A stretch of 64,000 bases of DNA from Adenophora triphylla var. japonica (GCA_022495995.1 JAFEMH010000979.1:186001-250000), one strand, 5' to 3'. Positions 44,086 through 54,976 are shown, counted from the first letter of the stretch. The notes: a model not told the origin generated them from the letters alone. Numbers and translations: made by a program.

Positions 44086-44649
44086 TTAGGTCATCGGGGT
44101 CAATGGGGCGGCTAGGGAGGTTAATTGGGCGACAGTTTGAATGTCTTGCATGTATTCGATTATGGTTCGGGTGCCCTTCGTGATATTGCGAAGGTGGTCT
44201 TTTATTTGTTTAATGTGGCCTTTGGAGGGATTGGCAAATGTTTTGGCTAGGGTGTTCCATGCGGCTAGGGTAGTGGGACAGAGGGATATAAGAGGAACAA
44301 GGGATGGTGACAGGGAACCGGCTAGAGCACCTAAGAGTAGTTTGTCTTGACGATACCAGGTTTTATAGGAGGGGTTGGGCACGGGCTGTGGTGGTGGAGG
44401 AGGTGCTGGTGGGTCATTGGCAGTGGTAGTAGGCGCGGCAATGGTGGGGGTAATGGTTTCAGATGGTATTGTGTGGTTGTTGTCAATGAAATGATGGAGG
44501 TCCAAGCCTATGAGGGTGGCTTCGATCTGAAGTTTCCAAGCTATGTAATTTGTGTTGGTGAGTTTGAGGACATGGGTGAGGGATACGGCTATGAGAGGTT
44601 GTGTGGGTTCGGCTAGGTTGGGAATGAGGGTGAGATCGGTGGTGGTCAT
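44086..44649 (-). pseudogene. copia gag, 3' part frameshifted
   Basis: Starts at ATG 44647-44649. Gag features: LKLTNTNYIAWKLQIEATLI, DKLLLGALAGSL, and IKQIKDHLRNITKGTRTIIE. It stops at 44086 shortly after AAPLTPMT, but the adjacent frame continues as PPIDPDDLIEKILEQINDPD and RENPITFDELHEKI, the expected end of the gag domain, so a one-base lesion near 44107 is likely. A zinc knuckle is not clearly readable in the following region. Confidence 0.85.
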
Positions 44650-44696
44650 GGTGGTTGGCGGCGGCAGCTAGAGAAGTTTAGGGTTTTTGATCGTTT

Positions 44697-44708
44697 GCTC
44701 TGATACCA
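44697..44708 (-). promoter_or_regulatory. Primer binding site, initiator tRNA-Met
   Basis: TGGTATCAGAGC on the minus strand directly next to the 5' LTR, the usual copia primer site. Confidence 0.9.
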
Positions 44709-44946
44709 TAACAGACAGAGAAACTTTGCAAAAGGAATTGTGTATTTCATTGATTGTAGAGACAAGTATTTATACAATTACAAGAGACCTATTCTAGGAA
44801 TGAGATTACAATGAATATACTAAATAATTATCTACATATTGTATAAGATAAACATGGAAGGAGTATTATTCTAAGTAGAGGAATAATCTGATGTATCTTT
44901 GCTGTGAGGAGAGTTATCTGGTGGTAGATCATTGTTATCGTTATCA
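44709..44946 (-). repeat. copia 5' LTR
   Basis: 238 bp, appears identical to 40125-40362. TATA box TATAAATAC on the minus strand at 44766-44774. Confidence 0.95.
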
Positions 44947-46181
44947 GATTGTGTGTCGCCGAATTTGGAGACTGTAAATATTTTGATTAATATTGCGTGT
45001 CAAAGAAATGCTTTTGATAGGGTAGGAAATATAGAGTTGGTTTACGGATAAGGGTTTGGTTCCGAACTTGTTAGTTGTAGAACTGTGATTAACGGGTTGG
45101 TGAAAAGTGGCAATTTTGATGAGGACTGGAAGGTGTTCGATCAAATGCCTGTGAGAGGTTTGACGCCTGATGTAATTTGTTATAATATGTTGATTGATGG
45201 GTATTTCAAAGATGGTGATCATATGTTTATCCAAATTTTCTTACATTTAATGCTACGATTAGTGGGTTGAGTGAGTGGGAAATATAGTGAAAATTTGAGG
45301 ATTTTGTAAAGGATGAAGGAGAACTGGGTTGAGTGAGTGTGGGAAGTATAGTGAAAGTTTGAGGATTTTGGAAAGGATGAAGGAGAACAGGGTTGAGTGA
45401 GTGTGGGAAGTATAGTGAAAGTTTGAGGATTTTGGAAAGGATGAAGGAGAACAAGCGCAAGTTGATTTTTTTTGTTACCTATAGTAGTTTGATACATGGG
45501 TTGTGTGAGTCAAGGATGTTGATGGTGGTTCGAGAGTGTTCAAGCAAATGGTTGAAAGAGGGGTGAGTCTAGATGTGGTTACATATAATGCATTGTTGAA
45601 TGGGTATTGTCAAGCTGGAAATATTAAGGAAGGGTTTGAGTTGTTGTTGGGTCTGATGGGAGGGAGGGTGTTACGAATGTTGTTGGTTTTAACATATTTA
45701 TTCGATGGTTGTTTAAGAACTGGAAAGTGGAGGAAGCCATTTCTGTTTGGCAACTCTTGATAGAGAATGGATGTGTGGCTGATTCGACTAATGGAGTTTT
45801 GCTTCATGGGTTATGTAAGAATGGGTATTTGAGTTAGGCATTATCGATCAGTCTTGACTGGGGCGGAGGATAAAGGGAATGATCTTGATGTTTTTGCTGC
45901 ATATTCTTCAACAATCAATGGCTTATGCAATTGGAGAGTGGACGAAGCGTTTGATATGCTTGACCTGATGGCTAAGCATGGCTGTAAGGCTAATGCTTGT
46001 GATTGCAATACATTGATTAATGGTTTAATTCGGGCTTCTAAGATTGATTACAAAATTCGATTTTTTGGCGAAATGGTAGCTAATTGATGCGTGGTCTATG
46101 TCAAGGCAAAAAGATCGACATGGCTCTGAATCTGTGGTGCCAAGTTGTTGAGAAGGGTCTCAAGCCTGATGTAATTATGTA
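44947..46181 (+). pseudogene. PPR pseudogene, central part (At3g09060-like)
   Basis: Successive 35-residue PPR units in shifting frames: CVSPNLETVNILINIACQRN, VINGLVKSGNFDEDWKVFDQ, GLTPDVICYNMLIDGY, VSLDVVTYNALLNGYCQAG, and KANACDCNTLINGLIRASK. The order and sequence follow Arabidopsis At3g09060, a P-class PPR protein; such proteins bind organellar RNA. Many frameshifts and stops are present. Three tandem copies of a 63-64 bp unit (45263-45453) encode the same half-motif (SLRILERMKEN) and shift the frame. A MITE interrupts the gene at 46182. Confidence 0.85.
45263..45453 (+). repeat. Three-fold tandem duplication within the PPR pseudogene
   Basis: Units start GGGTTGAGTGAGTG at 45263 (63 bp), 45326 and 45390 (64 bp each). 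The last two are nearly identical; the first differs at several bases. A unit length not divisible by three breaks the frame. Confidence 0.9.
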
Positions 46182-46456
46182 CTCCCTCTGTCCCATAAGT
46201 CTTAAGAAAACTTTCTATTTTGGGCGTCTCATAACTCTTAAGAAATTTACTATTCCCTCCACTCATTCTCTCTCCTACATTATTTTAATACTCATAACAC
46301 ATTATAATTTACTATTCCCTCCACTCATTCTCTCTCCTATTTAATTTTTCACACTCACAACACTTCTTCCACTCATTCTCTCTCCTAATACTATAATAAT
46401 ATTCCTTAATTCCCGTGCCAAATGGAATCTTCCTAAGCTCTATGGGACGGAGGGAG
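46182..46456. mobile_element. Stowaway-type MITE (275 bp) in the PPR pseudogene
   Basis: TA|CTCCCTCTGTCCCATAAGTC ... CTCTATGGGACGGAGGGAG|TA, inserted in the codon after DVIM. Confidence 0.93.
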
Positions 46457-46725
46457 TATACCATAATAACCCATGGTTTCTGTTCTGCAGGCAAAGTGGG
46501 AGGAGATGCATTGCAGCTATATCTAAGGATGAGTTAGTGTGATTTTGTTCCAAATCTTGTTACCCTCAACACTTTGATGGAAGGATTTTACAAAGCTCGA
46601 CATTGCCTTAATGCATCAGTGATTTGGGCCTGCATTTTGAGAAGTGGGCTTAAGACTGATATTATCTCTTATAGTCTCTGTTCTTGTTTTAGAAAATCAG
46701 AAGCCGTTCAATATCTGAGTCAGAG
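46457..46725 (+). pseudogene. PPR pseudogene, 3' part
   Basis: Continues after the MITE: ITHGFCSAGKVGGDALQLYL, then VTLNTLMEGFYKARHCLNAS and LRSGLKTDIISYS, matching the last repeats of At3g09060 in order. A further frameshift lies next to the insertion. The similarity fades at about 46690, where a CAGAGGCGGAGCTACC hAT-like end begins. Confidence 0.8.
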
Positions 46726-46772
46726 GCGGAGCTACCAAGGGGTAAAGCCGTAAAGGAGGCAATGACCGACAC

Positions 46773-47095
46773 TGTTAAAATGTGGAGAGGAGTAGGATTA
46801 TAATTTCTATATTATTTCACTCTCATCTTTTACAATTGTCCTAAACACCTATTTATACTACTTTTAGAGTCCTAATTCTAATAGGAGATACAATCCTATA
46901 TATACATAATAATCCTTCTTTGACTAGGATTTTATTTTAGCTATGTATTCTACTTTCCTACTTAATTAAGGAGTCTTCCTAAAATACGAAGCTAACATTA
47001 GGAAACAAGTATTTTCTTGCAAACTCGGTCCGCTCCATCGGTCTAGATCCGTTTCACTCGGTCCGATCCATGTCGCTCCACCATATTCTCCAACT
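46773..47095 (-). repeat. TRIM-like element 3' LTR
   Basis: 323 bp. On the plus strand it starts TGTTAAAATGTGGAG and ends TTCTCCAACT. Confidence 0.9.
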
Positions 47096-47372
47096 CCCCC
47101 CTCAAGTTGGAGGATCTACAGCGTAGATACCCAACTTGCCAAATAAAAATTAAAATGTTTTAAAAAAAAATTCTTTCACTTCGACATGCGACATCTACGT
47201 CAAGTTCTTCCTTTTTCGTGTTGCGGTTCAAGCAACCTCAGGTTCGTCTTTTTTTTTTTTCAACAACAACAAAAATTTGTTCCAATATCTGAAGAGTCAT
47301 CCACATCAGGTCTTCTTTCTTCAATTATGTGCACAATTTGTGCTCGCACATATCTTCTTTTTCTTCAATCTC

Positions 47373-47572
47373 CGTTTTTAGAGTGAACGACACTCGATCA
47401 TCGTTTTTATAGTGAACGACACTCGATTATCGTTTTTATAGTGGACAACACTCGATTATCGTTTTTATAGTGAACGACACTCAATCATCGTTTTTATAGT
47501 GGACGACACTCGATTATCGTTTTTATAGTGGACGACACTCGATTATCGTTTTTATAGTGAACGACACTCAAT
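47373..47572 (+). repeat. 29-bp tandem repeat, seven units
   Basis: Units start at 47373, 47402, 47431, 47460, 47489, 47518 and 47547, an exact 29-base period, each with CGTTTTTATAGTGRACGAC. Only a few positions vary between units. Confidence 0.93.
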
Positions 47573-47870
47573 TTTTTTTTTTTCCAAGGGATAGTGAAGT
47601 TGGTATAATCAAAGGGATAAAGCAACAATCGGAACCCTAGGTTTTAGGAATTCGTTGCGGAAGCGAATTGGGTAATCATGGAGGAGACATTAAAGATAAA
47701 AAAATTTAAGAAAGAAAAAAAAAATTCGAAGGGGAAAAATTTGAGCCGAGGGGGGTTTAATTACAAAAGAAAAAAGGCTAGAGCAGAAAGATTTGGTTTG
47801 GGGCGGCTTAGGGTTTTGCCGCTAGGGTTTTGGCGGAGAAGTCCTTCTATGGATCTTAGCTCTGATACCA

Positions 47871-48195
47871 TGTTAAAATGTGGAGAGGAGTAGGATTATA
47901 ATTTCTATATTATTTCACTCTCATCTTTTACAATTGTCCTAAACACCTATTTATACTACTTTTAGAGTCCTAATTCTAATAGGAGATACAATCCTATATA
48001 TACATAATAATCCTTCTTTGACTAGGATTTTATTTTAGCTATGTATTCTACTTTCCTACTTAATTAAGGAGTCTTCCTAAAATACGAAGCTAACATTAGG
48101 AAACAAGTATTTTCTTGCAAACTCGGTCCGCTCCATCGGTCTAGATCCGTTTCACTCGGTCCGATCCATGTCGCTCCACCATATTCTCTCCAACT
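47871..48195 (-). repeat. TRIM-like element 5' LTR
   Basis: 325 bp; nearly identical to 46773-47095 apart from an extra CT near the right end. Confidence 0.9.
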
Positions 48196-48586
48196 GACAC
48201 TCACCAAGCTGATCAACCAGAGGTAAATGTTCCTCCTAGTTTTTCGACTTCCTACTTTCCGTTGTAGCCTCTTTAATATTCTCCATCTCCTCCTTTGCAC
48301 ATGCCGACTTAATGTTAAAAAAAAGGGATGTTGTTAACCTGATGTACTTTGGATGCGCAAGAAAAGTAGGTGAGATATTTCTCTTGCGACGAATATAAGT
48401 TTAGGTATCAAATCCACACAAATCAGACAGTTTGGGTACTTTTTATGCAATTTTTCTTATATTTATTTGTGTATATACACTTTTATAGATCAGAAGAAAT
48501 CCGAAAATTGCATACATTAGAGGTTGTTTTTCACTTGTTCATGCAAGTCGAAGCTCCATTCACCCTTGCCGTTGTTCTTCCACTAC

Positions 48587-48880
48587 TCAAGGGTGTGTTT
48601 GTTTGCTCTTAGAGCACGCGCTCAGCACAAACGGAAATGTGAAATTGTCAGTTTCAATCCTTTCCTTCACAAGTTCTACATACAGGTCAATTGCCTCGTC
48701 CCAAAACCCAGCAAAACCATACCCTCTAATCAAACAATTGAAACCGAATATAGTATTGGGGTGTTGGTCGTCGATCTTGAAGAGATTGAAAGCTTTTTTT
48801 TTTTTTTTTGCGTACTGTAAGCTTTCAGGTGTGGCTATTTCGGTGCAGGCTGAAATCAACTTAGTTGGAGTTAGGGATTT
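48587..48880 (-). pseudogene. PPR fragment (At3g22690-like), minus strand
   Basis: Encodes TKSLTPTKLISACTEIATPE, then FNCLIRGYGFAGFWDEAIDL and DNFTFPFVLSACSKSKQT, the pattern of the first PPR units of a DYW-type protein such as Arabidopsis At3g22690. Only about 95 residues remain. A long A run (on this strand) at 48797-48810 inserts extra lysines after SLQYAK. No upstream or downstream repeats are found, so it is a gene fragment. Confidence 0.7.
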
Positions 48881-48919
48881 GGTTGGTGTAGACGGGGTAG
48901 GAAAGCGGTGAAGTGACAG

Positions 48920-49612
48920 GTGGAGGTGGGGACAAGGATGGTAGAGAGATAGATGCAGAGAATGGAAGGAAGGAGGGAGGGTTGAGGAGATATGGTGGCT
49001 GGTTGCAGATTAATTTGGTGGTAGGGGATGGAAAAGAGAGCGCCGCGGGAGGAGAGGCCGTTGAAAGCGAAATTGAAACTAGGGTTTTTGGGTTAACTTG
49101 TTTTGTTTTTGTTTGTTTTTAATTTGGTGGTGGCTATGGTGGATTTGGGTTGTGGTTATGATTGATTTTGTTTTTGTTTGTGGTGGGTGAAGGGTGGTGG
49201 TGATTTGGTAGAGGTGGCGGCGATTTGGTAGTGGTGGGTGGCTGACTGATGGAGTGGTGAATGGAAGGAGGGTGAGGGGTAAGGGATAAGAAAAAAGACT
49301 AACAAACCCATTAAATAGATTAGCGAATGTTAAATATATTTAATGAGTGTTTTTTTTTTTTTTTTGAGATTTTAGCTATTTTTTTTAACGTCGTTAGGGT
49401 ACGTTTTATTATATGAAATGAGATGGTTAAGTACGTTACATTAAAATGTCGTCAAATCGTAGTATATTCCACTAATTGTAAAAAATCCTATAGTACGTTA
49501 CCACAATTTGTCGTTTACCCAAAAAAATTCTGGTTGTTTTTTTCATATACAATACAATTTTATTTACAAGTCTGTTGCTGCGACATTTATTATGTGACCG
49601 TAGATGAAGTAG
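48920..49612. other. Low-complexity GGTGG-rich and T-rich DNA
   Basis: 48910-49270 is rich in GGTGGT units that produce Gly-rich ORFs in several frames; I see no real gene. 49340-49390 is T-rich. Confidence 0.45.
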
Positions 49613-49614
49613 TA

Positions 49615-49873
49615 CTCCCTCCGTCCTTAAATGTTTGTCCCATTTCCCCTTTTCCTTTGTCACAAAAAGTTAGTCTCATTTCCAAAATTAAAGCTTCAAA
49701 ATCACTAAATTTTCAAAACTTGTAACATTTAGGGACGGAGTATTACATAACGGCGGTGTATATTATCAATAATTTTCAAAGCGTTCGTAAAAATAACCAA
49801 AATTAAAGCTTCAAATCACTAAATTAAAATGTTTGAAAAGTCAAATGGGACAAACATTTAGGAACGGAGGGAG
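49615..49873. mobile_element. Stowaway-type MITE (259 bp) with an internal near-end
   Basis: TA|CTCCCTCCGTCCTTAAATGT ... ACATTTAGGAACGGAGGGAG|TA. A second right-end-like ATTTAGGGACGGAG|TA occurs inside at about 49726-49741, and the AATTAAAGCTTCAAA block appears twice, so this may be a partial tandem or nested copy. Confidence 0.85.
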
Positions 49874-50600
49874 TATATCACAACTGAATACAATTAGTTC
49901 AGAGAATGAACATTTTACTTGCCCTCTTCCCTTTTTTGTCTCCTCTTTTATTCCCTGTCTCTGTCGTTAGTTCATGAAATCATATTCCTAAGTACATAAA
50001 TATTTTGACAAGAAATAGCCAAACATTCGAAAAAGAAGTCAATATCTTAGTGCAGAAAAGAAAATTAATCAGCAGGGAAACCAAACATCAACAACAACAA
50101 CATTTTCTTGCCGCAAATGCTACTACCTACGGTGGGATAATAAGCGTGATCGAATTTACGCAGTCTTACCTTTTTATTAAAGTATAGAGAGACTATTTTT
50201 GGATGACTCATGATGAAAATTGTGTCGAAAATTGTACTGTTGTGTCATAACAAAGAAGCACAGATAGTTTGGTGAGCAAATTTCCTTTATTTCATCATAT
50301 TTTCAAGCCAAAAAATAGCGAGTCTTTGACTGCGTTGATAATGACGGAAGCAGGGAAAGCAAAACATTAAAAAAAAAGTGCTGTAATCTTAATACAAAGA
50401 CTACTTATTTAGGAGTCTATATAAAACTCTTACAAGTTGAATCTAACATAAAAGAAGTTTGGTGTGTGTTTGGAATGTGTTTGGAATGCCTTGTAATCTT
50501 CCTTTTATAATGGCTTTAGAGCAAAGAAGAAAGAGTATAGCTTGGTTACTCCTCCTTCCATAAAAAGTTTATTTATTTGTATATTTATTTATTTTTCAGG
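49874..50600. other. Gene-free AT-rich DNA with a SINE tail
   Basis: Nothing coding is supported. 50087-50170 looks like the 3' end of a TS/AU-type SINE on the minus strand: on that strand it reads GGTAAGACTGCGTAAATTCG, then CCCACCGTAGG, and ends in GTTG repeats. No tRNA-like head is found. Confidence 0.5.
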
Positions 50601-50622
50601 TCTTGATACATCCCTTTTTCTA

Positions 50623-50798
50623 TACTTTTTTTTTTTTTTAATTTTTTCTTAAAATTAATGAATGATTTAATCTTTTACATGAGTTGCACTTCAAAGTGAT
50701 AAGAAATCGCATCTAATAGGGTTCGAACCCTGAACTTTCGTATTGAAAGATACCTTTCAGACGACTAATCAGATGCCGCTTTAGCAATAACTGTTTGG
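50623..50798 (-). mobile_element. tRNA-derived SINE (176 bp)
   Basis: On the minus strand: A box GCATCTGATTAGTCG, B box GGGTTCGAACCCT, and an A-rich tail. 14-bp target duplications CATCCCTTTTTCTA (50609-50622) and CATCCCTCTTTCTA (50799-50812) differ by one base. Confidence 0.88.
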
Positions 50799-50812
50799 CA
50801 TCCCTCTTTCTA

Positions 50813-51544
50813 GGCCAATCTGACTTTTAAACCCTTGTACTATTATGAAGCTGTGGTTTTAACCATCGTTGTTTTTTTTTTGTAATTTTAACCACCCTTC
50901 TAATATTACGCAGTCATATTAACCTCATTCCCAAACTCCATTAAAAAAATCTAACTTTCGTTAAATAATTTAACGAAACATAACAAGATTATAACCTAGA
51001 TGATGACTTATGTTGGGTAGGGACGAAGGTTTGATGAAGCAACAATGGTGGATTTGTAGATTTGGTGGGTCAATTGTAGAGAGAGAATGAGGAGAGGTCC
51101 GAAACTAGAGAGAGAAGGAGGGATGGAAGCAGTAGGGTTTATGAGAAAGGGGAGAAAAACTCACGTTTCCCCTTATTTTTTTTTAATTTTTTTTAATTTT
51201 TTTTTCACCCACTGTTTGACTAGTCAAAAGAGCACATGCGCACACCCACTTAAACAAAGCACACGGCTGATTTGGATCTGATAAACTCCCAGGCGCACAC
51301 AATCCTCCCTCTGTTGTACGCCCATTTTGATGCTGAGAAGTTGAAGGCGCACGCCCTCTAGGTTATAATCTTGTTATGTTTCGTTAAATTATTTAACGAA
51401 AGTTAGATTTTTTTAATGGAGTTTGGGAATGAGGTTAATATGACTGCGTAATATTAGAAGGGTGGTTAAAATTGCAAAAAAAAAACAACGATGGTTAAAA
51501 TCACAGCTTCATAATAGTACAAGGGTTTAAAAGTCTGATTGGCC
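50813..51544. mobile_element. Mutator-like element with long inverted repeats (732 bp)
   Basis: Terminal inverted repeats of about 187 bp (50813-50999 and 51358-51544) differ at roughly three positions. Ends are GGCCAATCTGAC / GTCTGATTGGCC. The 9-bp target duplication CTCTTTCTA lies at 50804-50812 and 51545-51553, the length typical of Mutator elements. The 360-bp middle has a GAGAGAGA-rich stretch and no convincing ORF. Confidence 0.93.
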
Positions 51545-51629
51545 CTCTTTCTATACAACCTCTTTCTATACAATGCTTTGTCCCCCAAATAAATCCTGGT
51601 TTCAGAGCTCCATAACTTTTCCATACTAA

Positions 51630-52427
<798 letters not shown>

Positions 52428-52540
52428 TAAGTTTATTTATTTATTTATTTTTCAGATCTTGATATATCCCTCTTTCTATATAGTCTGTGCTCTATCCGGT
52501 CCCCAAATAAATCCCGGTTTCAGAGCTCCTTATCTTTTTT
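52428..52540 (+). repeat. Second copy of a duplicated segment
   Basis: TTTATTTATTTTTCAGATCT ... CCCTCTTTCTATA ... CCCCAAATAAATCC(C/T)GGTTTCAGAGCTCC matches the sequence at about 50565-50622 joined to 51545-51620. The first copy is interrupted by the SINE and the MULE; this copy is empty. Confidence 0.75.
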
Positions 52541-52951
52541 AATTGTCCAGCACATGCATAGATCAATCCCGGGGCCAGGGGGTGTGTGAAGATTTTCTTG
52601 TGTTAATTTATTTGATTTATTTAATGATTGATAGAAATGATGCAAAAATGATGACTCGAAAGTCACATTTTGATTTAAAAAGTCTGATAACATTAATTAA
52701 AAAGCTAAAAAAAAGTCAAAATCTTGTAAAAAACTAATTTTTTTTGTAATATAAGAAAAAAACTAGTTTTAAAGCAATAAGTCTAACTAATAAGAGTGAT
52801 GAACTGTTCTGAAAATTAGTTTTTTTATAACAATTTGAAAAAAATTAATTTTTCACAAAAGTTACTAAAAAAAATAATAAATTGGAGTATTACTACCACT
52901 ATTATATTTTCTGAGTGAAAAATTCTAAAACCGCTTATATTTAGGAACATA

Positions 52952-53221
52952 CTCCCTCCTGTCTAAAGTACATGTTATTTTGGGATCTAAATTTGGTCCA
53001 AAATACATGTTTTGTCGTTATAAGATTGTAAAAATTAACTTTACCCCTATATTGAAATTTGTTTTACTGTATTATTTTTACTTTTTGTATAGAGTAATGC
53101 ATTAGAGAGAAATAATAAACAAGTGTAAATTTGTTACTTATTTTAAAAATTTATAGTAAAATTTGCATTTCTTAAAACTTGTGAAAATCTCCAAAACGAT
53201 ATGTATTTTGAACAGAGGGAG
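52952..53221. mobile_element. Stowaway-like MITE (270 bp)
   Basis: TA|CTCCCTCCTGTCTAAAGTAC ... TTTGAACAGAGGGAG|TA. Confidence 0.82.
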
Positions 53222-53294
53222 TATACAAAAGTAGTTAGTTTTTGAAAAATAAAGAGAGATTTAAATCATCTCGCATTAACCAAAATGACATGTA

Positions 53295-53594
53295 CTCCCT
53301 CCGTCCCAGGAAATTCGTCACTTTTTACCTAAAATGGCGTCCCGTTTGAAGCGTCACCTTTCCTAAAATGAAAATGTTTTATTAATATTCTATTACACCC
53401 ACTCACTATTCCCTCCACTCATTCTCTCTCCTAAAACACTATTACACTCACAACACTTTTTAAATTTACTATTTCCTCCACTAATTCTCTCTCCTCTTTT
53501 CAAATTACACTCACAACATTTTTTTCTTCCCACTTTTTTCCTTAATTTGCGTGCTGAGCCTAAAATGGCGACACTTTTCTTGGGACGGAGGGAG
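53295..53594. mobile_element. Stowaway-type MITE (300 bp)
   Basis: TA|CTCCCTCCGTCCCAGGAAAT ... TTTCTTGGGACGGAGGGAG|TA. A short GAATCGGAAGGAG|TA right-end-like remnant follows at about 53603. Confidence 0.93.
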
Positions 53595-54112
53595 TATTTT
53601 GAATCGGAAGGAGTATACAAAAGTTGATCTAGATTGAGGAGAGAGAATGGAGGAGAGAGATTAGGGTTACAAATGAGAAGAGAGATCCTTGAAATAGTTT
53701 TTATATCAGAAATAGCCATCTTTGTTGTAATTTGACCTTTGAGGGTTTCGAAATGCCCTTTGACTTGTTTTTAATGCAAATTGGTCCCTGAAGTCCCTTA
53801 TGTGTATTTTTGATGACTTGTGATTCATATAGGGGTACTTACACATCCTGACTGTTACACTCTGATGGTTTTTAGTCCGTATTTTCTCATTCCATTGATA
53901 ATCAGATGAACAATTATTCCGTCAGCAAATTCCGTAGCTAAATAGCAGTTTTTACTTGTAATATCAAGTATTATTAAACCATATGAAAGTCAAAAATACC
54001 CCCAAAAAAAAAAAAGGGAAGAAAATACAGCAGTGCTATCTTAATGCAAAGAACAATTATTCGCGAGTCTAAAACTCTTACTAGTTGAAATTTAACATAC
54101 TAAATCTCCATT
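53595..54112. other. Gene-free DNA downstream of the ML gene
   Basis: No coding region seen. It would contain the 3' untranslated region of the minus-strand ML gene. Confidence 0.4.
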
Positions 54113-54976
54113 TCAAGCATCACTTGGGAGGAAAATACGTCCCATCTTCCTCGTACTCGGAGGAGAGTTTTCCAAGTTCACACAAATGCAAGTCATCACG
54201 TCGAATTCGTCATCTCCGTTAGAGAGCCACAAGTAAACATATATCGGATCCTAAACATATAGCAAAGTCAGTTAGTTACACACTATGATGCTCGAACTAT
54301 CTGTTTTATCTTGCCGAACCCTTATCATAAAGACAGAGTGTCCGACACTGTAACGGCGGGGTAAACCAAAGAATTCAAGTAACGTAAATCTAAAAATTCA
54401 AGGGCAATAATGATTAATTTAACTATTTTAATTAGAAGTTACTTTGCGAAATGATGCTGAACGATAAGTTAATCGAAAACGAAAGAGCTTACGGAGCTTG
54501 TCGGACTTTGGGTGTGAGAGATCACAAAACTTGATGGTCCAACATTAGATATTTTTTCACACAAATCGAAATTTTGATCCCCGGAGCCGTAATCACCCAA
54601 GATAACATTTAATTTTTTGTTTGAACAACTAAATTCATGATCTGCACATGAAAAAAGAAAAATCTCGAGGTAAATTAATGAATATTCGAATTTTCAACAC
54701 ATTATTACTCAAGTTTTAGTTGCTACAAAATAGTATGTTCATTCTAAACAGACTGTAACATTTATTTCGAGAGAGAGAAAGAAAGTAAACGATTCTAACA
54801 AAGAAAAGATAAAATAAAGTTTAATTAGAATGAGAAGGTACCATTGGAGTCATAGGAAGCAGTGGCAGTAATTGTCCATGGTTTAGTGTTATCTATAGGA
54901 TCAGGTGATAATGTGACATCTTTAACTTTTACGACATAGTCGTTCGTCTCACCTTTTACGACATAGTTCGCCTCAC
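54113..54976 (-). pseudogene. ML (MD-2-related lipid recognition) protein gene, first exon missing
   Basis: Three exons on the minus strand with AG/GT borders and matching phases. Exon A 54842-54976 encodes YVVKVKDVTLSPDPIDNTKP then WTITATASYDSN. Exon B 54493-54641 encodes NFDLCEKISNVGPSSFVISH after GDYGSGDQ. Exon C 54113-54250 encodes DPIYVYLWLSNGDDEFDVMT then CICVNL and stops at TGA 54113-54115. Together they give about 140 residues with the order of strands seen in plant ML-domain proteins (secreted or vacuolar lipid-binding proteins such as At3g11780), including the Cys pairs DLC and TCIC. The signal-peptide exon expected upstream is not found between 54977 and the CACTA end at 55098. Exon A has a tandem duplication of about 25 bp (two copies of TATGTCGTAAAAG) that repeats NYVVKG/DYVVKV. 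It may be a truncated gene, or exon 1 may lie beyond the inserted elements. Confidence 0.75.

Larger units (their letters stand above)
40125..44946 (-). mobile_element. Ty1/copia LTR retrotransposon (4822 bp)
   Basis: Two 238-bp LTRs that look identical throughout, with 5-bp target duplication GATTG (40120-40124, 44947-44951). Primer site for tRNA-iMet at 44697-44708, polypurine tract at about 40363-40372. Coding order gag, protease, integrase, reverse transcriptase, RNase H on the minus strand, the copia order. Identical LTRs indicate a very recent insertion, yet gag and the protease region contain frameshifts. It splits the PPR gene. Confidence 0.95.
46773..48195 (-). mobile_element. TRIM-like non-autonomous LTR element (1423 bp)
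   Basis: LTRs of 323 and 325 bp (46773-47095 and 47871-48195) differ at few positions, including a 2-base CT difference near the end. Target duplication GACAC lies at 46768-46772 and 48196-48200. A tRNA-iMet primer site (complement of GCTCTGATACCA, 47857-47869) and a G-rich polypurine tract (CCCCCCTC complement, about 47096) fix the minus orientation. The 775-bp interior encodes no gag or pol; it holds a 29-bp tandem repeat and a low-complexity Lys-rich ORF. Confidence 0.9.
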
